A stretch of 64,000 nt of DNA from CALDOK01 sp964481655. Its GTDB lineage: Bacteria > Myxococcota_A > UBA796 > JAFGLY01. A program made the translations under genes and the position numbers. Shown in pieces: positions 26,675 through 33,656 of the stretch (position 1 is its first letter; every line of letters begins with the position of its first letter). The notes under the pieces were generated by a model, which was not told the origin of the DNA, made no database searches, and was given only the letters and a program-made list of their open reading frames with translations. The stretch covers positions 8,267-72,266 of the forward strand of contig CAYZVO010000014.1 of assembly GCA_964481655.1 (NCBI GenBank). The letters run 5' to 3'.

Positions 26675-27519
26675 GTGGCCTCCAGCACCCGGGCGGTGAG
26701 GATCATCGTGCCGTCTTGGTCCACCACCGAGCCGGCGCGGCCGGCCGCGGCGAAGGCGGCCCCGCCGGCCCGGCCCCCGGCGGGCCCCCGGCCGCGGCAG
26801 GCTTCGGGGGCCACCGCGTCGGGCCCGGGCGTCGGGGCGGGCAGGCGGGGGTTGATGCGCGTGGCGCGGGCCAGGATGGGGGCCCCGGGGAGGGGGTCCA
26901 GCCCCAGGTCCAGCTCGAGCCCCGGGCCGCTGCCGGCGGTGGAGATCAGCACGGCGGTCATGGCCTCGCCCAGCACGGTGTCGTTCGAGAAGGAGCGCCA
27001 TGCGCGCTCGGTGTGTTCGTTCAGATCGTCGCCGGCCACGACGAGCACGGTCTCGGCCCGCCCCAGGGTCAGCAGGTCGATGCCCCGCATCAGAGCGGCC
27101 AGGCCCGATGCGCCACCGGCGGCGATGGTCTCGGAGGAGCCCTTCAGGCCCATGCCGATGCTCAGGTGGCCCACCGGCGCGTTGGTGACCGAGTTCTGGA
27201 AGGCCATGGGGCTGCAGGCCTTGGGGCCTTCGCGGTACAGCCGGTCCAGGAAGCGGCCCACGGGGACCAGCTCGCCCATGCCGTTGCCCCAGACCACCGG
27301 GAGGGTGTCCAGGTCGTCGCGACCCTCGAGCAGGGGGGCGGCGGTGGCCACCACCATGCGGGTCAAGCGGGACATCCGACGCCAGGGACCCGCGGCGACG
27401 CCCGCGGGACGCTTGGGGTTGGGAGCTGGTGCGGGACGCGGGGTGCCGGCCAGCAGATCGTCCAGCAGGCCGTCGGGCCCACCGGACACCCAGAGCTTCG
27501 AGGCGACGACGCGGATCAT
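26671..27519 (-). CDS. Chain-length-factor-like ketosynthase homologue lacking the active Cys
   Basis: 282 residues, much shorter than the 370-410 of a full KS. It retains the N-terminal KS fold (MIRVVASKLWVSGG, NSVTNAPVGHLSIGMGLKGS). In the segment that should hold the nucleophile (normally xAACASS) it reads ETIAAGGASG, with Gly in place of Cys. No HATGT or GHTLGAAG motif is present. It overlaps the upstream KS start (ATGA), so KS and this protein are made together, as for KS/CLF pairs. Its probable role is a non-catalytic partner that sets chain length. A low-complexity Ala/Gly/Arg region precedes its C-terminus. Confidence 0.75.
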   Translation of the reverse strand: MIRVVASKLWVSGGPDGLLDDLLAGTPRPAPAPNPKRPAGVAAGPWRRMSRLTRMVVATAAPLLEGRDDLDTLPVVWGNGMGELVPVGRFLDRLYREGPKACSPMAFQNSVTNAPVGHLSIGMGLKGSSETIAAGGASGLAALMRGIDLLTLGRAETVLVVAGDDLNEHTERAWRSFSNDTVLGEAMTAVLISTAGSGPGLELDLGLDPLPGAPILARATRINPRLPAPTPGPDAVAPEACRGRGPAGGRAGGAAFAAAGRAGSVVDQDGTMILTARVLEAT

Positions 27520-28631
27520 GGCTCGTACCGGGTGAAGAGCAGGGCGGTGTTGTGGCCGCCGAAGGCGAAGTTGACGCTCATGGCGGCCTCGAGGGGGCTG
27601 TTCTGGCTGCGGGTGAGCAGGTTCAGGCCCGGGAAGGCGGAGCCGTCCGCCCCCTGGTGTTTCACCATGCGGCCGGTCTTCACCGCCAGCGCGGTGATCA
27701 CGGCCTCGAGGGCCCCGGCGGCGCCCAGGGTGTGGCCCACCGCGCCCTTGATGCCGGTGACAGCCGCCGAGGGCAGCTCGCGCTTCAGGACCTCGGCCTC
27801 GATCTCGTCGTTGATGGGGGTGCCGGTGGCGTGGGCGCAGACCCAGCCCACACGGTCTGCGGGGAGCTTGCCCAGGGCCTGCCGGATGGCGCGGCCCGCG
27901 GCGTGGCCCCCGGGCTCGGGGGCGGTCAGCCGGTGGGCGTCGGAGCTGTTGCCGTAGCCGGCCAGCAGGGCGATGGGGGTGGCGCCGCGGGCGAGGGCGG
28001 CGTCCAGGGGCTCGAGCAGCAGCGCCGCGCCGGCCTCGCCCAGGTTGAGGCCCCGGCGGTCGGCGGAGAAGGGGCGGCAGGGCTCCGGGTCGTACAGCCC
28101 CAGGCTGGCGAAGCCGTGCACGGTGGTGTCGCACAGGGCGTCGGCGCCGAAGGCGAGGGCCGCGGGAGCCCGACCCACGCGCACCAGGTCGGCGGCCGCG
28201 CCCACCGCGCAGGCGCCGGAGGTGCAGGCGGTGGACAGGGACAGCTGGGGGCCGGTGGTGCCCAGAGACCAGGCGACGCGAGCGGTGGGCGCATGGGCCA
28301 GCTGGTCCCAGATGTCGAAGTAGCCGCCCTTGTCCTCGGCCAGGCGGCGCCAGGACTCCTCACAGGGGCCCATGTCGGCGCTGGTGGTGGCGCCCACCAG
28401 CGCGAGGCCCTCGGGGATCGGGGCCTCGCCCAGGGCCTCGCGGCAGACGGCGTCCGCCAGGCTCGAGGTCGAGCGCCACTGGCCTCCGTCGCGCGTCCCC
28501 ACGGGGCCGCGTTCGCCCCAGGTGGGCGCACCCTCGAGCCCGTTGTGGCCCATCCACAGGCGCCGGAACACGGTGGGGGCGTCGGTGCCCAGCGCGCAGA
28601 AGGCGCCCACTCCGGTGATGGCGATGATCAT
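27516..28631 (-). CDS. Beta-ketoacyl-ACP synthase of the polyene locus, partner of the CLF-like gene
   Basis: 371 residues. Triad: Cys136 in LSTACTSGACAV, His267 in CAHATGTPIND, His300 in GAVGHTLGAAG. C-terminal NFAFGGHNTALLF is intact. The N-terminal region is shorter than in FabF. Its stop overlaps the CLF-like gene's start and its own start overlaps the methyltransferase stop. The paired arrangement supports a heterodimeric condensing enzyme. Confidence 0.9.
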   Translation of the reverse strand: MIIAITGVGAFCALGTDAPTVFRRLWMGHNGLEGAPTWGERGPVGTRDGGQWRSTSSLADAVCREALGEAPIPEGLALVGATTSADMGPCEESWRRLAEDKGGYFDIWDQLAHAPTARVAWSLGTTGPQLSLSTACTSGACAVGAAADLVRVGRAPAALAFGADALCDTTVHGFASLGLYDPEPCRPFSADRRGLNLGEAGAALLLEPLDAALARGATPIALLAGYGNSSDAHRLTAPEPGGHAAGRAIRQALGKLPADRVGWVCAHATGTPINDEIEAEVLKRELPSAAVTGIKGAVGHTLGAAGALEAVITALAVKTGRMVKHQGADGSAFPGLNLLTRSQNSPLEAAMSVNFAFGGHNTALLFTRYEP

Positions 28632-29296
28632 GGTGCGGGGGTCTCCAGGGGCTTTTGGGCCACGAAGATGAGGTTGGCGAAGGGGGTGCCGTCGTGGCAG
28701 GGGGCGACGCTCACGCTGAGCCCGCTGGCCTCGATCGCTCCTCGCAGCTGCTCGGCCGGGCGAAAGAACACCCCGTCGCCGCGGTGTCGTCCGATGGCCA
28801 CGGCCACGGTCTCGAAGGCCCGCAGCACCGCGGTGCGCAGCCCGCCGTCGGCCTGGCCGTCGCGGACGATGAGCAGGCCGCCGGGGGCCAGCTGAGCGGC
28901 CATGCGGGCGATGGCGTCGTCCTGCTGATCCGGGGGCATGTAGTGCAGCACGTCGAGGCAGGTGATGAGGGCCGCGGTGGGTAGGGCCAGCTCTCGCAGG
29001 TCGCCCACCCGCAGCTCGAGCCGGGGCTCGCCCTGCAGGGCGACGCGGGCCAGCTCGACCCGGCGCTCGTCGTGGTCGATGCCCACCAGCTCCAGCGCCG
29101 GGGCCACGGCTCGGATCAGGGCCAGCAGGTAGCCCTCGCCGCAGCCGACATCGAGCACGACGCCGGACTCCGGCAGCCGCTCGATCACGGCGGCGTAGGC
29201 CGGGTCCCGGGACAGCTTGCCCCGGGCGAAGCCGTGGGCCGTGCGCCCACCGACCCGGTAGCGGTCGGCCACCTGCTCGATGGGCAGGGCTACCAT
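28628..29296 (-). CDS. SAM-dependent class I methyltransferase of the polyene locus
   Basis: 222 residues. The SAM-binding motif is VVLDVGCGEGYLLAL, motif II gives LVGIDHDERRVELA, and LPTAALITCLDVLHYM is motif III. It sits between the PlsC acyltransferase and a ketosynthase in tight coupling (ATGA with the KS, 7-bp overlap with PlsC). Aryl polyenes and flexirubins carry methyl groups on the ring or as O-methyl at the head. Tailoring of the aryl head is the likely role, but a specific site cannot be told. Confidence 0.8.
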   Translation of the reverse strand: MVALPIEQVADRYRVGGRTAHGFARGKLSRDPAYAAVIERLPESGVVLDVGCGEGYLLALIRAVAPALELVGIDHDERRVELARVALQGEPRLELRVGDLRELALPTAALITCLDVLHYMPPDQQDDAIARMAAQLAPGGLLIVRDGQADGGLRTAVLRAFETVAVAIGRHRGDGVFFRPAEQLRGAIEASGLSVSVAPCHDGTPFANLIFVAQKPLETPAP

Positions 29297-30045
29297 CCGG
29301 TCTCCTCCCGCAGCTCCGCCAGGGCTCCGGAGATCGCCTCGTGGGCCCTGTTCGAGAGCTTGCGAGCGGTGGAGTGCTCCGCCGGAAGCAGGGGGGGCAG
29401 CACCTGCATCCTGATGAGGGTGTAGGGGTTCTGCACGGGCAGCTTGCCCTTGGCCAGGGCGCGGTGGGTGCCCAGGATGGCCACCGGCAGCACCGGGGTG
29501 TCGGTGTCCTTGGCCAGGCGGAAGGCGCCGCGGTGGAAGCGCTGCAGCTGGGCATCCACCGAGCGGGTGCCCTCTGGGAAGATCAGCACCGAGATGCCGT
29601 TGTCCAGGGCCTCGAGGCAGCGGGACATGAACAGCTGGACGCTCTCTTCCGAGCTGGCGTCCAGGGGGATCTGCTTGCAGAAGCTCATGTACCAGCCCAT
29701 GAAGGGCACCCGGAACAGCGAGGTCTTGCCCACCACCCGCTGCAGCGTGGGCAGGCCCAGGCAGCTCGGGATGTCGAGCACCGAGCTGTGGTTGCAGACC
29801 ATCACATAGGGGCCGTCGCCCACCCGCTCGACGCCGCGGCGCTCGATGGGGAAGGACAGCTCGGCCCAGAACAGCAGCTTGCCCCAGATCCAGTGGTTGA
29901 CCCACAGCGACAGCTTGCGCTGGGGATCGAAGGGCCAGGCCACCAGCTGACCGACCACCCCCACGAAGATGTTGAGGGTGGAGACGCTCAGGAAGATGGT
30001 CCAGGCCAGCCAGGAGGCCAGCGTCCGGAAGATTCTCTGCGGCAT
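29290..30045 (-). CDS. 1-acyl-sn-glycerol-3-phosphate acyltransferase family protein (PlsC-like)
   Basis: 251 residues. An N-terminal membrane segment is followed by the HX4D motif NHSSVLD and the FPEGTRS motif (with LIFPEGTRS). These are the catalytic and glycerol-phosphate binding sites of PlsC enzymes. It is the first gene of the minus-strand polyene run and overlaps the methyltransferase. It could acylate a lysolipid for the polyene anchor or serve general lipid synthesis. Its cluster position favours the first. Confidence 0.8.
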   Translation of the reverse strand: MPQRIFRTLASWLAWTIFLSVSTLNIFVGVVGQLVAWPFDPQRKLSLWVNHWIWGKLLFWAELSFPIERRGVERVGDGPYVMVCNHSSVLDIPSCLGLPTLQRVVGKTSLFRVPFMGWYMSFCKQIPLDASSEESVQLFMSRCLEALDNGISVLIFPEGTRSVDAQLQRFHRGAFRLAKDTDTPVLPVAILGTHRALAKGKLPVQNPYTLIRMQVLPPLLPAEHSTARKLSNRAHEAISGALAELREETGW

Positions 30046-30100
30046 GGCGCGGTTCTAACGAGGAACGAGGCGGAGGACCCGTGGCCCAGAACGCAGACGA

Positions 30101-30141
30101 ACCTCCACCCAGCGGCCGGAGGGGCCGCTGAGCGTGGAGGT
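30101..30141. other. Long interrupted stem-loop between RRM and plsC-like genes
   Basis: ACCTCCAC (30101-30108), then CAGCGGCC (30110-30117), a 5-nt loop GGAGG, GGCCGCTG (30123-30130), then GTGGAGGT (30134-30141). Two 8-bp stems are nested with a small bulge. It lies just past the RRM gene stop and before the plsC-like start on the minus strand, so it may terminate the RRM transcript. No T-run is seen. Confidence 0.5.
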
Positions 30142-30154
30142 GATGCTGTGCTGT

Positions 30155-30173
30155 GGCGGGGCTTCACCCCGCC
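30155..30173. other. Hairpin next to the RRM gene stop
   Basis: GGCGGGG - CTTCA - CCCCGCC forms a 7-bp stem about 13 bp beyond the RRM gene stop on the minus strand. With the stem-loop at 30101-30141 it makes a double hairpin in the 140-bp gap. It could be a terminator or a REP-like element. Confidence 0.45.
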
Positions 30174-30185
30174 GACGTGCCGGGG

Positions 30186-30605
30186 CTAGTCCCAGCCGCC
30201 GCGGCCGCCGCCGCCGCCGCCGCCGCCGCCACGGTAGCCGCCGCCACCGCCGCCACCGCCGCGATAGCCACCGCCGCCGCCGCCGCCGCCGCCGCCGCGG
30301 TACCCACCGCCGCCGCCGCCGCCGCGGTACCCGCCGCCGCCGCCACCGCGGCCACCCTGGCGCTCACGGGCCAGGTCGATGCGGATGGTGCGGCCGTCGA
30401 GCTCGGAGCCGTTCATGGCGTCCATCGCCGCCTGCGCGGCCTCTTCGGTGGTGAAGGTGACGAAGCCGAAGCCGCGGGAGCGGCCGGTGTCACGGTCGGT
30501 GATCACGCGGGCGTCGGTCACTTCGCCGTGGGCTTCGAAGGCCTGCTTCAGGCTCGCGTCATCAGTGGCCCAGGCAAGTCCGCCTACGAACAGTCTCTTG
30601 GACAT
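30186..30605 (-). CDS. RRM-domain RNA-binding protein with glycine-rich tail
   Basis: 139 residues. One RNA recognition motif covers residues 1-85, with RNP2 LFVGGL and RNP1 RGFGFVTF. It is followed by a run of Gly-Gly-Tyr-Arg-Gly units to the C-terminus. This is the short bacterial glycine-rich RNA-binding protein type, related to cyanobacterial Rbp proteins and often cold-regulated. The glycine tail is encoded by a CCG-type repeat tract whose exact length may vary or be misassembled. A ribosome site (GGAAGAG) precedes the start at 30605. Probable role: RNA chaperone. Confidence 0.85.
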   Translation of the reverse strand: MSKRLFVGGLAWATDDASLKQAFEAHGEVTDARVITDRDTGRSRGFGFVTFTTEEAAQAAMDAMNGSELDGRTIRIDLARERQGGRGGGGGGYRGGGGGGGYRGGGGGGGGGGYRGGGGGGGGYRGGGGGGGGGRGGWD

Positions 30606-30799
30606 TCCAGTCTCTTCCTGTAGTGCGCGCCCCGAATCCAGGGCGCTCGTTTCGATGGCAGCACGATGGATCATCGGCGATCCAGCGCCTGCGCAGGGAC
30701 CCTATGGTGATGACCTGCGCGGCGCCAGAAACGTCACGCGGAAGCGGCGATGCGGTGGAGAGGGAGGGGGAGCGCGGCGTTTCTGGTTAGCTGGGCCCG

Positions 30800-31573
30800 A
30801 TGCGCAGGCTGCTGCCCGTCTTCGTCGGCTCGCTGGTCCTGGCCCTGGTCGGGGCCGGGCTGTTCCGGGTCGGCTGGCTGCCCGGTGGGGGGCTGCTGTT
30901 CCTGCTGGCGGCTGCGGCGCTGTTGATCCTGGCGGGCTTCGTCGTCGCCTCGGCCTGGCCGCGGCTGCAGGTCTACGCCCCCGCAGTGCTGCGGGGATCT
31001 GCGGTCCGCAGGCAGGTCGCGCTGACCTTCGACGACGGGCCCGATCCCGAGTCCACCCCCGCGCTGCTCGCGGCCCTGGACGCGGTCGGCGCCCGGGCGA
31101 CCTTCTTCGTGTTGATCGACGCTGCCGAACGCCACCCGGAGCTGATCCGGGCCATCGCCGCGAGGCATGAGCTGGCCCTGCACGGCCCGAGCCACGACGC
31201 CAAGCTCGCCTTCGCCTCCCCGGCGGCCGGTGCGGCGGCGCTCACGGCGGCCCAGCGGCGTCTCGAGGAGCTCTCCGGCCAGCCGGTGCGCTGGTACCGG
31301 CCTCCCTTCGGGGTCACCAGCCCACGGCTGGGCGCGGCCCTGGCGAAGACCGAGCTGCAGCTGGTCTGGTGTTCGCTGCGGACCGGCGACGGTGTGGGGT
31401 GCAGCACCGACGCGCTGCGTCGCGCTTGCGGCCTCGCCATGGCCGGCGACATCGTGCTGCTGCACGAAGGCCCCCGCCCGGCGCGGGAGGCGCTCCCCGT
31501 TATCTTGCAGGACCTGCGGGCCCGGGGCCTCGAGCCCGTCACCGTGGGCACACTCCTGGAGCCACAGCCTTGA
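30800..31573 (+). CDS. Polysaccharide deacetylase (NodB family) with N-terminal membrane helices
   Basis: 257 residues. Two membrane segments (about 4-52) are followed by a NodB domain: TFDDGPD (motif 1), LHGPSHDAKL (motif 2, metal His pair), YRPPFGVTSP (motif 3) and VLLHEGP near the end. Asp, His, His and a catalytic base Asp are present. Possible substrates are N-acetylated polymer or lipid-linked sugars at the membrane. The stop TGA overlaps the start codon of the next KS (TTGA). Its coupling to the polyene KS suggests a role in that locus, perhaps trimming the sugar made by the glycosyltransferase. That is inference. Confidence 0.8.
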   Translation: MRRLLPVFVGSLVLALVGAGLFRVGWLPGGGLLFLLAAAALLILAGFVVASAWPRLQVYAPAVLRGSAVRRQVALTFDDGPDPESTPALLAALDAVGARATFFVLIDAAERHPELIRAIAARHELALHGPSHDAKLAFASPAAGAAALTAAQRRLEELSGQPVRWYRPPFGVTSPRLGAALAKTELQLVWCSLRTGDGVGCSTDALRRACGLAMAGDIVLLHEGPRPAREALPVILQDLRARGLEPVTVGTLLEPQP

Positions 31574-32763
31574 ACTTGGTCATCACCGGCGTCGGTGTCG
31601 TCAGCGCGGCGGGCCGCGGACTCGATCCTCTCGAGCGCCTGCTGCGCGACGGCGGAGACGCCTTCGCCGACGCCCCGCCCTATCCCTCCGACGGCCTGAG
31701 CCGGCCCCGCTGCGCCATCCTCCGTGATCTCGACCGCGAGCGGCCGGCGGAAGCGCTGCTGCGGGACGCCGCCGCTCAGGCCCTCGCCGAGGCGGGCCTC
31801 GAACCCGGCCCGCGGGTGGGGCTGATCATCGGGACCTCGAGCGGCAACATCTCCGGCCCCTGGGAGCGCTGGCACCGGGCGGTGCTCGCCGGTCAGGACG
31901 CCTCCGAGGACGGCTGTGGCCGCGACGAGCCGACCACCGCGCTGGCCCGGGAGCTGGGCGTCACCGGCCCCTGCATGACCCTCTCCATCGCCTGCGCCTC
32001 GGGCACCGGGGCCTTCGCCATGGCCGCCGGCTGGCTCGAGGAAGGGCTGGCGGACACGGTGCTGGTGGGCGGGGTGGACGCCCTGTCCCTCTACATCCAC
32101 GCCGGCTTCAACGGGCTGGGGGCCCTGTCCCTGGACGGGGCGTGCCCCTACCATCCCGATCGCGACGGCCTGACCCTGGGCGAGGGCGCCGCGGTGCTGG
32201 TGCTCGAGCGGGCCGAGGCCGCCGCGGCGCGAGGCGCGACCCCCCACGCGCGGCTGCTCGGCGCCGGCCTGGCCGCCGATGCCACCCACATCTCCGCCCC
32301 CCACCGCGAAGGCCGGGGCGCCGCCGACGCCATGGAGGCGGCCCTGCAGGATGGCGGGGTCGATCCCGCGGCGGTGGACATGGTCTCCCTGCACGGCACG
32401 GGCACGGTCTTCAACGACGCCATGGAGGCCCGCGCCATGCGGCGCATCTTCGGTGATCGCCCCGTGGCCTTCCACGGCATCAAGCACGCCATCGGCCACA
32501 CCCTCGGCGCGGCCGGGGCCATCGAGGCCGCGGTGTTGGTGGGTGCGCTCCGCGGCGGCTGGCAGCCGCCGGCTCCCGCGGGGCTAGCTGACGCCCGGCC
32601 CGTCGTCGCGCCCCCCCCGGCCCCCCCCCCCCCGCCCGGGCGCCCGCGGGGGGGGGGGGGGGGGTGGGGGGGGCGGGGGGCGGGCCCCGGGGGGGGGGGG
32701 CCTGGGGGTGGGGGGTGGGGGGGGGCGGGGGCCCCGACGCCCCCGAGCGCTTCCGGCGGCTGA
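31570..32763 (+). CDS. Beta-ketoacyl-ACP synthase with 3' part lost in a G/C homopolymer patch
   Basis: Start at TTG 31570 (TTG AAC TTG GTC), overlapping the deacetylase stop. Homology to KS runs to about residue 345: Cys142 in LSIACASGTGAF, His275 in LHGTGTVFND and His310 in HAIGHTLGAAG. The C-terminal NxFGFGGTN segment, usual near residue 380, is missing. Instead the frame reads through Gly/Pro codons made of C and G runs to a stop at 32763. The loss coincides with an artefact-like patch, so the gene is probably intact in the organism and damaged in the assembly. It is the fourth full-type KS of the locus. Confidence 0.75.
   Translation: MNLVITGVGVVSAAGRGLDPLERLLRDGGDAFADAPPYPSDGLSRPRCAILRDLDRERPAEALLRDAAAQALAEAGLEPGPRVGLIIGTSSGNISGPWERWHRAVLAGQDASEDGCGRDEPTTALARELGVTGPCMTLSIACASGTGAFAMAAGWLEEGLADTVLVGGVDALSLYIHAGFNGLGALSLDGACPYHPDRDGLTLGEGAAVLVLERAEAAAARGATPHARLLGAGLAADATHISAPHREGRGAADAMEAALQDGGVDPAAVDMVSLHGTGTVFNDAMEARAMRRIFGDRPVAFHGIKHAIGHTLGAAGAIEAAVLVGALRGGWQPPAPAGLADARPVVAPPPAPPPPPGRPRGGGGGWGGRGAGPGGGGPGGGGWGGAGAPTPPSASGG
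32613..32745. other. C/G homopolymer patch, probable sequencing or assembly artefact
   Basis: A run rich in C (to about 32640) is followed by long G runs (32648-32725) with little other base content. It resembles low-quality gap-edge sequence, and an N-containing patch of the same look is found at 36146-36285. It falls exactly where a KS C-terminus and the next gene's N-terminus should be. Confidence 0.7.
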
Positions 32764-33161
32764 ACCGCTACGTGCGCACCGGCCTGGTGGCCCTGCGGCG
32801 GCTCATCGCGCAGCTGCCCGCGCCCCCACCGCCGGACACCGGCCTGGTGCTGGCCAGCCCCGCCAACTGCCGCGGGGTGGACCTGCGCTACCACCAGCGC
32901 CTGGTCAAACGAGGCGCGGCCCAGGCCTCCCGGCTCGACTTCGTCTACACCGTGCCCGGCGCGCCCCTGGCCGAAGCCACCATCCACTGGGACCTGCGCG
33001 GGCCGCCGGTGGTGCTGGTGGGCCCCATGGACCAGGCGCGGGACGAAGCCGCCCGCCTCATCCGGCGCGGGCGGGCCACCCGCCTGCTGGCCCTGGGCCT
33101 CGACGCCCCGGCCCAGGATCAGCCCGCCGTGGCCACGGCCTGCTACCTGGAGCGCGCATGA
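32730..33161 (+). CDS. Ketosynthase-like short protein, N-terminus missing in the damaged patch
   Basis: About 143 residues remain after the homopolymer patch: PERFRRLNRYVRTGLVALRR, DTGLVLASPANCRGVDLRYH and RLDFVYTVPGAPLAEATIHW. The order and spacing resemble the short ketosynthase-fold (CLF-like) protein at 26671-27519, without recognisable catalytic motifs. The stop overlaps the thioesterase ATG (ATGA), so it belongs to the operon. The true start cannot be determined. Confidence 0.55.
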   Translation, partial: GPDAPERFRRLNRYVRTGLVALRRLIAQLPAPPPPDTGLVLASPANCRGVDLRYHQRLVKRGAAQASRLDFVYTVPGAPLAEATIHWDLRGPPVVLVGPMDQARDEAARLIRRGRATRLLALGLDAPAQDQPAVATACYLERA

Positions 33162-33622
33162 GCCCCCGCCGCCGCAAGCGCGAGGATCTCGGCCCCTACC
33201 TCGAGCACCGGGCCTACCTGCGGGTGCGCTTCCAGGACGTGGACTCCATCCACGTGGTCTGGCACGGCCACTACCTGTCCTACTTCGAGCATGGCCGCGA
33301 GAGCTTCGGCGAGGAGTACGGCCTGGGCTATCAGGACGTGAAGGCCGCCGGCCTGGTGGCGCCGGTGGTGCACGTCAGCTGCGACTACCTGGCCCCCGCC
33401 CGCTTCGGCGACGAGCTCACCATCGTCACTCGGCTGCACGCCACGGATCGGGCCGTCGTGGAGCTGTCCTACGAGGTCCGGCGCGCGGCGGACGAGTCGC
33501 TCTTGGCCAAGGGCCGCACCCGCCAGGTCTTCACCGACCACGAGGGCAACCTCATCCTCAACCAGCCCGATCTGATGCGCCGCTTCTACGAGCAGTGGGA
33601 GGATCAGCTCGTCCACGAGTGA
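33158..33622 (+). CDS. Acyl-CoA/ACP thioesterase (4-hydroxybenzoyl-CoA thioesterase-like hot-dog)
   Basis: 154 residues. FQDVDSIHVVWHGHYLSYFEHGRE matches the 4HBT signature where an acidic residue is catalytic (VDSIHVVWHGHY), followed by the hot-dog strands (YLAPARFGDELTIVTRL). Overlaps upstream by 4 bp and is followed after 34 bp by the PHP protein. Thioesterases of this family are standard in aryl polyene clusters, for hydrolysis of mis-primed chains or release of the finished polyene acid. Confidence 0.85.
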   Translation: MSPRRRKREDLGPYLEHRAYLRVRFQDVDSIHVVWHGHYLSYFEHGRESFGEEYGLGYQDVKAAGLVAPVVHVSCDYLAPARFGDELTIVTRLHATDRAVVELSYEVRRAADESLLAKGRTRQVFTDHEGNLILNQPDLMRRFYEQWEDQLVHE

Positions 33623-33656
33623 TCCCCCCGCGGCCGGCCTCGCCCCAGGAGCCCCC

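Noticed and set aside
30164..30367. Ala-rich open frames in the CCG repeat tract
   Set aside because: Antisense/alternate frames of the Gly-rich RRM tail.
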